A DNA stretch of 64,000 nt from JAHEJE01 sp965216335 (GTDB lineage: Bacteria > Pseudomonadota > Alphaproteobacteria > Rhizobiales > Aestuariivirgaceae), in contig OZ244154.1 of the NCBI GenBank assembly GCA_965216335.1, positions 2,294,001-2,358,000 of the forward strand. Reading direction: 5' to 3'. Under the pieces are notes generated by a model, which worked only from the letters and a program-made list of their open reading frames with translations, was not told the origin of the DNA and ran no database searches. The position numbers and the translations under genes were made by a program. Shown in pieces: positions 54,544-62,904 of this stretch (position 1 is the stretch's first letter; every line of letters starts with the position of its first letter).

Positions 54544-57201
54544 TCAGAATTGCAGCGAGATATCGCGGTGGTGCGACTGGCAGGAGGCCACCTCGAGCGC
54601 GATTTCCTTCGGCAGCCGGCGCTGCGAGCGCAGACCGATCGAATCGCGGATGGCCGCTTCGTAGTCCTTGAGCTGCGGTGCCAGGTCGGTCTGCGCCCGT
54701 TCGCGCCAGACGACATCCGCCTTGAACAGCGCGATGGCGTCTTCCAGTTTGGTCTTCGCTTCCTCGACCTTCGGATTGCTGCCGCGCAGTTCCCGCCTCG
54801 CCTTGTTGATCGCTGAACGCACCGGGCCAGCGCCCTCCACTCTGCCCACTTCGGCCGCAACGGCCTTCATGGCATCGGAGGCTTGTGTGGGCGAGGCTGA
54901 GTTGAGGATATCGCGCAGGCCGGTGACCGATTGTTCCGTCTGCCGCAGCGCATCCAGACCGCCGATGATGTCGATCAGTTTGACGACCGGTTGATAGGCA
55001 TCGTCACCGGCACGGCGGTATTTCTGCCGGGCGATCTTGTCGGCCCGGAGTTTCTCGCCGAACGCCTTGCGGGCATCGTCCCAGCCGCCGGGGATATTGG
55101 CAAGCAGCGCCGTCTTTTCACCTTCGAGCTTCTTGATCTCCGCCTTGAGGGCTGTCCTCCTGGCTTCCGCCTCGTCGCCGCGAGCACGACTCAGCGTGAC
55201 GCTCAACTCTTCGAGATGCTTGTCCAGCTTGCGAACGTCGCGCTCGATTTCCCGCACCTGCGTGTGCAGCGGCCGGTACGCCGGTTTCGCCGCTTCAAGG
55301 GTGTCTTGCGCAGATTTCACATCGTCGAGCAGGGGGAAAACCGACTCTGCCTTTTCAAGGGCTGCCGCAAAGTCCTTGCTCTGTCTATCGGGAAGATAGG
55401 ACACATCGAGCGCCTTTGCCTTGCCGATCGCGGAGCGGATCGCCCCGCCCTCGTTTTCGAAACGGGTGAACACATGCTGCTCGATGCAGTACTGCAGGCG
55501 CGGGTTGACCGGCGGCGGCGCGGTCTCCGACAACAGCGACAGACGGGTCGGCAGATAATTCACCAGGCTCGGCAGCCAGCCGACAATCCCGAGTGCCACG
55601 AGCTGCAGCGCGATGAAGGCGATAACGCCCTTGTAGATCGACAGTGTCTTGACCGCCGCCGGCGCAACGCCGCGCAGATAGAACAGCGCGAACCCGAACG
55701 GAGGCGTCAGGAACGAGGTCTGGATGTTCAGGCCGATCATCACGCCCAGCCACACCGCCGTCACATTGGCGGAAGGATCGGCGAGCAGGATCGGTGCGAC
55801 GATCGGCACCACCACGACCGCGATCTCGATGAAGTCGAGAAAGAAACCGAGCAGGAAGATCACCGCCATGACGATGATGAACTGACCCCAGAACCCGCCG
55901 GGCAGGCTGGTCAGGAACTCGCGCACCAGTTCCTCGCCGCCGAAGGCACGGAAGGCGGCGGTCAGCATCGCCGCGCCGAGCAGGATGATGAACACCAGCG
56001 ACGTCGTCTTGGCGGTATCCACCATCACGCTGTGCAGAGTGTTGTCGATCTTCAGGGTGCGCCAGCCGCTCCAGACGAGCGCGACAATGAATAACATCAC
56101 CGCAATGGTCACGAAGATAAGCCAGGTGACGTCGGCGCTGGTTGCGATATTCTTGATGTTGATCGGGTGAACGCGCAGTGACGTCAGAATGACGATCAGC
56201 GACCCGATGGCCAGGAACGCCGGCCAGAATGCGCCTCTCCGGCCGTCCATCAGCCGGTAGCCGGCCATGATCATGGCGCCGACCGCACCAATCGCGCCGG
56301 CCTGGTTGACCGTCGCGATACCGCCGATGATCGAACCCAGCACGACGAAAATCAGGGTTAGCGGCGGCACCAGGGTGACCATCGCCTTCGTCAAAAGCTG
56401 CCGGCTGACGCCGCCCTCCACCGGCACCGCCGGGGCAAGCTGCGGCCGCAACAGGGCGACGACGAGAATATAGACAATGTACAGCCCGACCAGGATCAGC
56501 CCGGGGATGAACGCGCCCATGAACATGTCGCCGGCGCTGGTCGAGGTGACGGCGAATTCCGACGGCATCGACAGTTCGCCGGTCGAGACCTTGTGCAGGT
56601 TCTTGCGCGCCGTATCGGCCTGGTCGACCGCGCTTGACAGTTGGTCGGCGAGGATGATCAGCACGATCGAAGGCGGAATGATCTGTCCAAGGGTGCCGGA
56701 TGCTGCGATCGTCCCGGTGGCCAGTGAATGAGAGTAGTTGTTGCGCATCATCACCGGCAGCGAGATCAGCCCCATGGCCACAACAGTCGCACCGAGGATG
56801 CCGGTGGTGGCCGCCAGCAACGCGCCGACAAACACCACGGACACGCCCAGACCGCCGGGTATCGCACCGAACAGCTGAGCCATGGTCACCAGCAGATCTT
56901 CTGCGATCTTCGAACGCTGCAGCATAATCCCCATGAACACAAACAGGGGAATGGCGATCAGCGTATCGCGTTCAACCTCCCAATAGACGCCGCGCAGGTT
57001 GGTCACACCGGCGCTCAGCCACTGCCAGGGGCCGCCCTGGGCGAAATAGGCATCCGGGTTTCCGGCAAACAGCCAGCCGGCGATGGCGGCAAGGACGATG
57101 CTCAGGATCGCCGAACCGGGCAAGGCAAACGCCACCGGGTACCCGGAGCCCAGCGCCGCGGCCATCAGCACCAGCAGCAAAAACAGAAAGAACAGTTCCA
57201 T
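54544..57201 (-). CDS. dctM: TRAP transporter large permease with long C-terminal coiled-coil tail
   Basis: The 885-residue protein carries the DctM membrane part in about residues 1-555, with IPLFVFMGIML, ASGTLGQIIPPSIVLII and LDFIEIAVVVVPIVAPIL. Extra stretches lie at about 186-224 and 318-390 compared with the usual 430-residue DctM. From about 556 to 885 it is hydrophilic, rich in Glu, Lys and Ala heptads (VREIERDVRKLDKHLEELSV), a likely cytoplasmic coiled coil. This large form resembles the mannitol/chloroaromatic-type TRAP permeases. It imports a carboxylate-type solute driven by the sodium gradient. Confidence 0.92.
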   Translation of the reverse strand: MELFFLFLLLVLMAAALGSGYPVAFALPGSAILSIVLAAIAGWLFAGNPDAYFAQGGPWQWLSAGVTNLRGVYWEVERDTLIAIPLFVFMGIMLQRSKIAEDLLVTMAQLFGAIPGGLGVSVVFVGALLAATTGILGATVVAMGLISLPVMMRNNYSHSLATGTIAASGTLGQIIPPSIVLIILADQLSSAVDQADTARKNLHKVSTGELSMPSEFAVTSTSAGDMFMGAFIPGLILVGLYIVYILVVALLRPQLAPAVPVEGGVSRQLLTKAMVTLVPPLTLIFVVLGSIIGGIATVNQAGAIGAVGAMIMAGYRLMDGRRGAFWPAFLAIGSLIVILTSLRVHPINIKNIATSADVTWLIFVTIAVMLFIVALVWSGWRTLKIDNTLHSVMVDTAKTTSLVFIILLGAAMLTAAFRAFGGEELVREFLTSLPGGFWGQFIIVMAVIFLLGFFLDFIEIAVVVVPIVAPILLADPSANVTAVWLGVMIGLNIQTSFLTPPFGFALFYLRGVAPAAVKTLSIYKGVIAFIALQLVALGIVGWLPSLVNYLPTRLSLLSETAPPPVNPRLQYCIEQHVFTRFENEGGAIRSAIGKAKALDVSYLPDRQSKDFAAALEKAESVFPLLDDVKSAQDTLEAAKPAYRPLHTQVREIERDVRKLDKHLEELSVTLSRARGDEAEARRTALKAEIKKLEGEKTALLANIPGGWDDARKAFGEKLRADKIARQKYRRAGDDAYQPVVKLIDIIGGLDALRQTEQSVTGLRDILNSASPTQASDAMKAVAAEVGRVEGAGPVRSAINKARRELRGSNPKVEEAKTKLEDAIALFKADVVWRERAQTDLAPQLKDYEAAIRDSIGLRSQRRLPKEIALEVASCQSHHRDISLQF

Positions 57202-57272
57202 CGCCTCAAACCCGACGGGGGTTCATGCCTCCCGTCCACCCCTTGTTACTCCCCGGCCTCAGGGTTCAAATC

Positions 57273-58286
57273 CTAATGACCGCTTGGCTCCACATGGCGT
57301 TTGCCGGGCTCCCCGCGCCAATCGGCTACGCCGTCCAGCAGATAGCTGGCAAACTGAATCAGCATGGTGATGGCAAAAATCCCGAGGAACCCTGCCATCA
57401 GGTATTTCACGTACAGTCCGAATCCGGCCTGCGACACTTCATAGCTCAGCAACGCCGAATTGATGATGCTGGCCTTGGTGTTCATGCCGACGGCCAGAAT
57501 GACAACACACAACGTCACGCCGAGCAATATCGAACCGATGGCGTTGACCTTGCCCTTGGTGCGTTCGGCAAAGCCCGAATAGAGCACGTCGACACGGACG
57601 TGGCCTTCCTCCAGCAAGGTGTAGGCAGAGGCAAACAGAAAGAGCGCGGCATACCAGAAGCGGACCAGGTCACCCATGAAGGCCTGTTCGTAAGAGAAAA
57701 CGAAGCGCAGGATGACAACACCCAGTTCCGCCACAACGACCAGCAGCGCCAGCCAGTGAAAGCCGATGGTGCGCGTAAATGCAGCCGTAATGATACCCAA
57801 AGCGATCAACGGGAGGTGTACGACTGGCCCGCGGAACTGCGAGCGCCCCAGGTCGCCGGCCAGTTCGGCGCCAAACAACACAGGCAGGAAGTTCTCGACC
57901 CGCAGAAACGAGATCGCCATGTCGACCAGTCCGACGAACAATACCGACCAGAATGCAGCACGGACGATGAATGTATTAATATCGGTGATTTTCTGGCTGT
58001 CCTCGCGCAGTACCCGGTGCGGGGTGCGCGCCACACCGGCCAAAACGATGGCAAACGCGGCGCCATAGGTCAGCAACTGCAGCCAGGCAAGGCCGCCACC
58101 CTGCTGCATGGCCGCGCCGGCGCCCGGCCAACCGTGCCAGAACGTCAGGATGTTGTTCACCAGATAGACCGCCAGCAGCGCGACCAGCATCCAGCCGAGC
58201 ACACGCACAAGGAAGGTCACCGTACTGTTGAGCGGCGGTGCTTCGGGGCCATCATTCGCAGTCAGGGCCTCGTCAGTGTCGGTCAT
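57273..58286 (-). CDS. dctQ: TRAP transporter small permease, long form
   Basis: The 337-residue protein contains the DctQ four-helix unit in its C-terminal half (about 195-330), marked by LFLFASAYTLLEEGHVRVDVLY and the later KYLMAGFLGIFAITMLIQF. An added N-terminal membrane half with three or four segments doubles the usual 160 residues. It lies 71 bases before dctM and 114 bases after dctP. Confidence 0.88.
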   Translation of the reverse strand: MTDTDEALTANDGPEAPPLNSTVTFLVRVLGWMLVALLAVYLVNNILTFWHGWPGAGAAMQQGGGLAWLQLLTYGAAFAIVLAGVARTPHRVLREDSQKITDINTFIVRAAFWSVLFVGLVDMAISFLRVENFLPVLFGAELAGDLGRSQFRGPVVHLPLIALGIITAAFTRTIGFHWLALLVVVAELGVVILRFVFSYEQAFMGDLVRFWYAALFLFASAYTLLEEGHVRVDVLYSGFAERTKGKVNAIGSILLGVTLCVVILAVGMNTKASIINSALLSYEVSQAGFGLYVKYLMAGFLGIFAITMLIQFASYLLDGVADWRGEPGKRHVEPSGH

Positions 58287-58357
58287 AAGAAGATTTCGCC
58301 CTCATGCCACATCGTCTTGTCCGGCTCACGCGAGCCTCGGCAGTGCGACGATGACAA

Positions 58358-58392
58358 CAGTCGGCCCGGAGTTGCTCGCACCGGGCCGACTG
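58358..58392. terminator. strong hairpin between dctP and dctQ
   Basis: A perfect 12-bp stem CAGTCGGCCCGG / CCGGGCCGACTG with an 11-base loop starts 8 bases past the dctP stop. No T run follows on the minus strand. It probably protects the dctP 3' end or partly stops transcription so that the binding protein is made in excess. Confidence 0.7.
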
Positions 58393-58400
58393 GGTTGATC

Positions 58401-59489
58401 TTACAGCTTAATGCCGACCACGCGGTTGCGCTTCTGGCTGTAGGAAACGTCCGCTGCAATCATCCAGCGTCCGATTTCTTCGCGGGCCTTGGCAAAACTG
58501 TCGTGGATCTTCGCGGCCAGCGGGCTATGGCCACGGGTCTCTTCAAACACCTCAACCGCGGCTTCACCGAAGCTGTCATAGATGTCGTCCGAGAACTCCT
58601 TCAGGACCACGCCGTGCTCGTTGATCAGGCGGCTGAGGAACGCACCGTTGTTGGCATTCGTCTCGTCCATCTGGGCGGCGTTCTCTTCATGCGCGGCAGC
58701 CGTGATGATGGCTTGCTCGGTCTTGGACAGAGAGCCCCACCATTTGCCGTTCATGCCGAAGGACAACGCCGCACCCGGCTCGTGCATGCCCGGGTAGTAG
58801 TAGAACTTGGCGGCCTCGTAGAACTTCATGAAGTAGTCGTTGTAGGGACCAACCCATTCCGTTGCGTCGATCGAGCCGGACACGAGGTTTTCATAGATCT
58901 GGCTGCCCGGCAACGACACCGGCGAGGCACCGAGCTTCGACATCACGTCGCCGCCGAGGCCCGGGATACGCATCTTCAGGCCTTTGAGGTCTTCGGCCGA
59001 ATTGATTTCCTTGTTGAACCAGCCGCCCATCTGCACGCCTGTGTTACCGCACGGCAGGCACTTCAGGCCGAACTCGCCGGCAATTTCGTCCCACAGCTGC
59101 TGGCCGCCGGCAAATTTGATCCAGGCGTTCCATTCCGTGTAGGTCAGGCCGAACGGCACCGCGGTGAAATAGGCCCAGCCCGGATGCTTGCCCTTCCAGT
59201 AGTAGTCCGCCGCAATATAGGCCTGGGCATTGCCCGAGGCGACTTCGTCGAAGGAGTCGAACGCGCCGACGCGCTCGCCGGCGGCAAAATATTTAACGTC
59301 GATACCACCGTCGGTCAGTTCAGTGATGCGTGCAGCCAGCCGCTGGGCGCTGATACCCAGTCCGGGGAAGTCCCTGGGCCAGGTTGAAACGATGACCATT
59401 TCCTTCTTGCCTTGCGCGATGGCTGGTGCGGCAAGAGCGGTTGCACCGGCGGCCACGCCGGCCGATGTGATGAATGAACGACGATCCAT
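58401..59489 (-). CDS. dctP: TRAP transporter substrate-binding protein, TakP-like
   Basis: The 362-residue protein has a Tat-like signal (MDRRSFITSAGVAAGATALAA) and the DctP fold. SLPGSQIYENLVSGSIDATEWVGPYND (about 189-215, split here for reading) is the region that in TakP contacts 2-oxo acids and the cation. It delivers a carboxylic acid to DctQM. GAGGGAG precedes the ATG. It is the first gene of the run and its 242-base upstream gap is shared with a divergent amidotransferase-like gene. Confidence 0.93.
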   Translation of the reverse strand: MDRRSFITSAGVAAGATALAAPAIAQGKKEMVIVSTWPRDFPGLGISAQRLAARITELTDGGIDVKYFAAGERVGAFDSFDEVASGNAQAYIAADYYWKGKHPGWAYFTAVPFGLTYTEWNAWIKFAGGQQLWDEIAGEFGLKCLPCGNTGVQMGGWFNKEINSAEDLKGLKMRIPGLGGDVMSKLGASPVSLPGSQIYENLVSGSIDATEWVGPYNDYFMKFYEAAKFYYYPGMHEPGAALSFGMNGKWWGSLSKTEQAIITAAAHEENAAQMDETNANNGAFLSRLINEHGVVLKEFSDDIYDSFGEAAVEVFEETRGHSPLAAKIHDSFAKAREEIGRWMIAADVSYSQKRNRVVGIKL

Positions 59490-59611
59490 GTTGAGTAACT
59501 CCCTCTTTCATAATGTGCAGGTCCGGCGGTACGGATTGGCTCCCTTGGAGGGAATGTCAGCCGTCGTGCTCCCTGCGCCCTTCAAGCCGGCTGGACAGTG
59601 TCGCAAAGTCC

Positions 59612-59639
59612 TTGTTAACCGGCAATGAGTGCGGATAAT
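59612..59639 (+). promoter_or_regulatory. possible promoter of the amidotransferase-like gene
   Basis: TTGTTA, 16 spacer bases and GATAAT precede the gene at 59732. The match is moderate and the spacing short. Nothing else stands out in the gap 59490-59731. Confidence 0.35.
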
Positions 59640-59731
59640 AAAGCCCATGTCGCCGAGAAACTCAACCAATCGTTGGGATGGCCGACAGCCGTGCGACGAA
59701 AGTCTAACCTGCTGCTAATACGGAGGACTGA

Positions 59732-60505
59732 GTGGCCGACACTAGCAAGCCAATCATCGGGTTGCCGTCCGACATCTACTGGAAGGACGGCCAAATGTAC
59801 CACTCGATCGGCGACAAGTATCTGCGCGCCGTTCATGATGTTTCGCACTGTGTGCCGGTGATGATCCCGTCACTCGGCGACGTGCACGATCTCGACGCCA
59901 CGCTCGACCGGCTCGACGGGGTGCTGATGACGGGAGCCCTGTCGAACGTGCACCCGCCGCACTACGGTCATGAGCCGAGCGAGCAGCATGAACCCTATGA
60001 CCACCAGCGCGATTCAACCACACTCAAGATGATCTCCAAGGTTCTCGACCGCGGCATGCCGTTGTTCTGCATCTGCCGCGGCTACCAGGAACTCAATGTC
60101 GTGCTCGGCGGCACCTTGGCAACGGAAATCCACACCGCCCCCGACCGCCTCGACCATCGCGCCCCGGACCACGACGACATGGACGTGCGCTACGGGCCGG
60201 TGCACGACATCTCGGTGCGCGAGGGCGGCCTGCTTCACTCCATCCTGGGCAAGACCACGGCGCAGGTGAACACCGTGCACCGCCAGGGCATCGACCGCCT
60301 CGCCAGGGGACTTGTCGTCGAGGCCGAGGCACCGGACGGCGTTATCGAAGCCGTCAGGGTTCTCGGCACCACCGGCTTTGCCCTCGGCGTTCAATGGCAC
60401 CCGGAGTACAAGGCCGCGCAAAATCCCGACTCGGTCAAACTGTTCGAAGCCTACGGCGATGCGGCCCGGGCTTTTGCAGCCGGCCGGCACAGGTCTGCCG
60501 CCTGA
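59732..60505 (+). CDS. class I glutamine amidotransferase-like hydrolase (PuuD type)
   Basis: The 257-residue protein resembles gamma-glutamyl-GABA hydrolases (peptidase C26). Cys115 in LFCICRGYQE is the nucleophile, and His223 and Glu225 in GVQWHPE complete the triad. The start is a GTG at 59732 after GGAGGACTGA. It would free an amine from a gamma-glutamyl conjugate in the cytoplasm. It is divergent from the TRAP run, but a shared pathway is only a guess. Confidence 0.88.
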   Translation: MADTSKPIIGLPSDIYWKDGQMYHSIGDKYLRAVHDVSHCVPVMIPSLGDVHDLDATLDRLDGVLMTGALSNVHPPHYGHEPSEQHEPYDHQRDSTTLKMISKVLDRGMPLFCICRGYQELNVVLGGTLATEIHTAPDRLDHRAPDHDDMDVRYGPVHDISVREGGLLHSILGKTTAQVNTVHRQGIDRLARGLVVEAEAPDGVIEAVRVLGTTGFALGVQWHPEYKAAQNPDSVKLFEAYGDAARAFAAGRHRSAA

Positions 60506-60509
60506 TTGG

Positions 60510-61316
60510 CTATTGCAGCCTGTGCCGCTGGATAAATGCGTCAATGCGGTTCCAGATCGGCCAGGTCAGGTCGCCGACATGGCGACCTCCGGGGATGCGC
60601 AGAAATTCCTTGGGCGCCGTCACGGCGTTGAAGACACGGCGCCCTTGCTGGAACGGTATCACCGCATCGGCATCGCCATGCATGACGAAAATCGGCGCTT
60701 CGATCTGCGGCACATGGTCGATGGAGCGGAACTGGTCCTTCATCAGCAAAGATACCGGCACGAACCAATACTGCGTCCTCGCCACGTCAGCCGCCGAGGT
60801 GAAGGGCGACTCAAGTATCATCGCCGCCGGACGAGTTTCGGCCTCGGCGGCCAGTTGCGTCGCCACGCCTGTTCCGAGCGATTCGCCGTAGATGATGATG
60901 TGGTCGCGGCCAATTCCCTTTGATTTCAGATACGCCAGCGCCGCCCGTCCGTCCTGCAGCAAACCGGCTTCACTTGGCTGGCCCTCGGAACCGGAATAGC
61001 CGCGATAACCGAGCGCCAGAACGCCATAGCCCTGGTCATTGAACAGCCTGAACCGCTCCCAGCGTGCCGCCATGCCCTGGGCATTGCCCTGAAAATACAC
61101 AATCGTCGGCTTCGTCCCGCGCGGTTCGGCGTGCCAGGCAACGAGCCTGGTCCCGTCGGCCGCCAAGAGTTGAACGGTTGAAAACGCCTGGAGGTTCACC
61201 TCCTCGGGATGCACGAAACTCGCATCGGGAAAGTACTGCAGACTGCGCTGAAACAGGTAAAGGCTGCCGACAAACGCCAGATAGATGAAACACAGCGCTG
61301 AAACAAACTTGATCAT
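60510..61316 (-). CDS. alpha/beta hydrolase, membrane-anchored
   Basis: The 268-residue protein has an N-terminal membrane segment (about 4-23, FVSALCFIYLAFVGSLYLF) and an alpha/beta hydrolase fold. The elbow is YGESLGTG (Ser146), the acid lies in VMHGDADAVIPF and the histidine in GGRHVGDL. This is the Bem46/ABHD13-like group. The substrate is unknown. Its start is close to an inverted-repeat element. Confidence 0.88.
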   Translation of the reverse strand: MIKFVSALCFIYLAFVGSLYLFQRSLQYFPDASFVHPEEVNLQAFSTVQLLAADGTRLVAWHAEPRGTKPTIVYFQGNAQGMAARWERFRLFNDQGYGVLALGYRGYSGSEGQPSEAGLLQDGRAALAYLKSKGIGRDHIIIYGESLGTGVATQLAAEAETRPAAMILESPFTSAADVARTQYWFVPVSLLMKDQFRSIDHVPQIEAPIFVMHGDADAVIPFQQGRRVFNAVTAPKEFLRIPGGRHVGDLTWPIWNRIDAFIQRHRLQ

Positions 61317-61339
61317 GAACTCGGTCCACGCCGGGCCTT

Positions 61340-61609
61340 AGAGCCTGACCGAAAAGTCCTGAGGTGGTTTGACGGACCATATTTTGAGTGATTTTTGTTG
61401 AAAGTCATAGCCACAGGGTAGGCCCCCTTTGGCTTTGAATTTCGGCAAAAAGCGCCAAAATATGGTCCGCCCGGACGGGTTTTGCATAAATTGCCCACTT
61501 CCCGCGGGTTTCTCCTTGCCAAGGGCACCACCCTTGACTGCGGAACAACCCTTGAAATTGAACAATTTATGCAAAATCAAACCACCTCAGGACTTTTCGG
61601 TCAGGCTCT
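61340..61609. mobile_element. MITE-like element with three nested inverted repeats
   Basis: Perfect 33-bp terminal inverted repeats (61340-61372 and 61577-61609, starting AGAGCCTGACCGAAAAG) bound a 270-base element with no transposase. Inside, a 14-bp pair (61373-61386 / 61456-61469, CGGACCATATTTTG) abuts the left end and another 14-bp pair (61480-61493 / 61563-61576, TTTTGCATAAATTG) abuts the right end, so a folded strand would make a three-arm junction. TTA flanks both ends (61338-61340 and 61609-61611) if the element is taken as GAGCC-GGCTC, a possible target duplication. It ends just after the argJ stop. Confidence 0.85.
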
Positions 61610-61611
61610 TA

Positions 61612-62856
61612 TCAACTCCTGTAGTCGGCGTTGATGTCAATATATCCGTGGGTCAGGTCGCACGTCCACACAACCGCCTTGCCCTTGCCGACGCCGACAT
61701 CGACCGCGATGGAAATCTCGTCGCCACGCATATGCGGCACCAGATCGGCTTCCCGGTAATCCGGATGCACCATGCCTTTGCGGGCAACCGGCAACCCGCC
61801 GATGCTGATCTTCAGCTTGTCGCGGTCGGCCCGCTCGCCGGACTTGCCGACCGCCATGACGATCCGGCCCCAGTTGGCATCCTCGCCGGCAATCGCCGTC
61901 TTCACCAGCGGCGAATTGGCGATGGCAAAACCGATCCGCCGCGCCGCCATGTCGTCCTCGGCACCGGCGACGCTCACCTCGATGAACTTGCGCGCACCCT
62001 CACCGTCGCGCACAACCTGGTGAGCCAGGTCGCGCAGCACCGCGTTCAGCGCTTTCCTGAACGACTTCAGCCGCCGGTCGGATGCGCTGCGCAGGTCCTT
62101 CAGGCGATCGGGCCGCTTGCCGGTGGCGCATAACAGCACCGTATCCGATGTCGAGGTATCGCCATCCACGGTGATGGCGTTGAAACTCTCTTCAACGCCG
62201 GCGGTCAGGAGTTTCTGCAGGATCCCCTTCGGCAATGCAGCGTCGGTGAAAACGAATGCCAGCATGGTCGCCATGTCCGGCGCGATCATGCCGGAGCCCT
62301 TGGCGATGCCGTTGATGGTCACGCTGCGCCCGCCCAGGCGGCACGTCGCACCCGCCCGCTTGGCGAAGGTATCGGTCGTCATGATCGCTTCCGACGCCGC
62401 CTGCCACTGACCAGCTTCCGCCTGCGTTGCCATACCGTCGAACAGATTTGCGATCGGTGCGGGATCAAGCGTTTCACCGATCACCCCCGTTGAGGCGATA
62501 AACACCTGCGATGGCTTGCAATCAAAGACCTTCGCCGCGGCCGTCGCGGTTGCCTTGACGGTTGCAACGCCGGCCTTGCCGGTAAAGGCATTGGCATTGC
62601 CGGCGTTGACGACAATGGCGCGGGCCTGTCCGGCCTTCAGGTTGGCGCGGCACCAGTCAACCGGCGCTGAGCGGGTCTTGGAGCTCGTCAGCACACCGGC
62701 AATTGTGCTGCCCTTGTCAAGCAGCGCAACCAGCAGGTCCGGCCGGCCGGCATACTTCAGCCCGGTGTTGGCCGTCGCCAGGCGGACACCGGCAATCGGG
62801 CCGAGCGCCGCGTCGTTCTTCGGTGCCAGCGGTGAACGGGGGAGGTTGCCTGCCAT
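61612..62856 (-). CDS. argJ: bifunctional ornithine/glutamate N-acetyltransferase
   Basis: The 414-residue protein cleaves itself at the Thr197 site in MIAPDMATMLA (after the KGSG stretch), giving two chains that acetylate glutamate and recover acetate from acetylornithine. ASTGVIGETLD (about 121-131) is another family motif. Length is normal. It lies 48 bases downstream of a parvulin gene on the same strand, and the MITE-like element begins just beyond its stop. Confidence 0.96.
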   Translation of the reverse strand: MAGNLPRSPLAPKNDAALGPIAGVRLATANTGLKYAGRPDLLVALLDKGSTIAGVLTSSKTRSAPVDWCRANLKAGQARAIVVNAGNANAFTGKAGVATVKATATAAAKVFDCKPSQVFIASTGVIGETLDPAPIANLFDGMATQAEAGQWQAASEAIMTTDTFAKRAGATCRLGGRSVTINGIAKGSGMIAPDMATMLAFVFTDAALPKGILQKLLTAGVEESFNAITVDGDTSTSDTVLLCATGKRPDRLKDLRSASDRRLKSFRKALNAVLRDLAHQVVRDGEGARKFIEVSVAGAEDDMAARRIGFAIANSPLVKTAIAGEDANWGRIVMAVGKSGERADRDKLKISIGGLPVARKGMVHPDYREADLVPHMRGDEISIAVDVGVGKGKAVVWTCDLTHGYIDINADYRS

Positions 62857-62904
62857 TTTGGCTGTCCTTGGTTTGAACCGGTCCGCCTGGCCCCGGCGAA
62901 CCGT

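Noticed and set aside
57225..59387. 720-residue plus-strand open frame
   Set aside because: It is antisense to dctQ and dctP, has no family motifs, and reflects high-GC codon use on the other strand.
61338..61580. 80-residue gene inside the inverted-repeat element
   Set aside because: The frame is made of the repeat arms themselves and has no ribosome-binding site or family signal.
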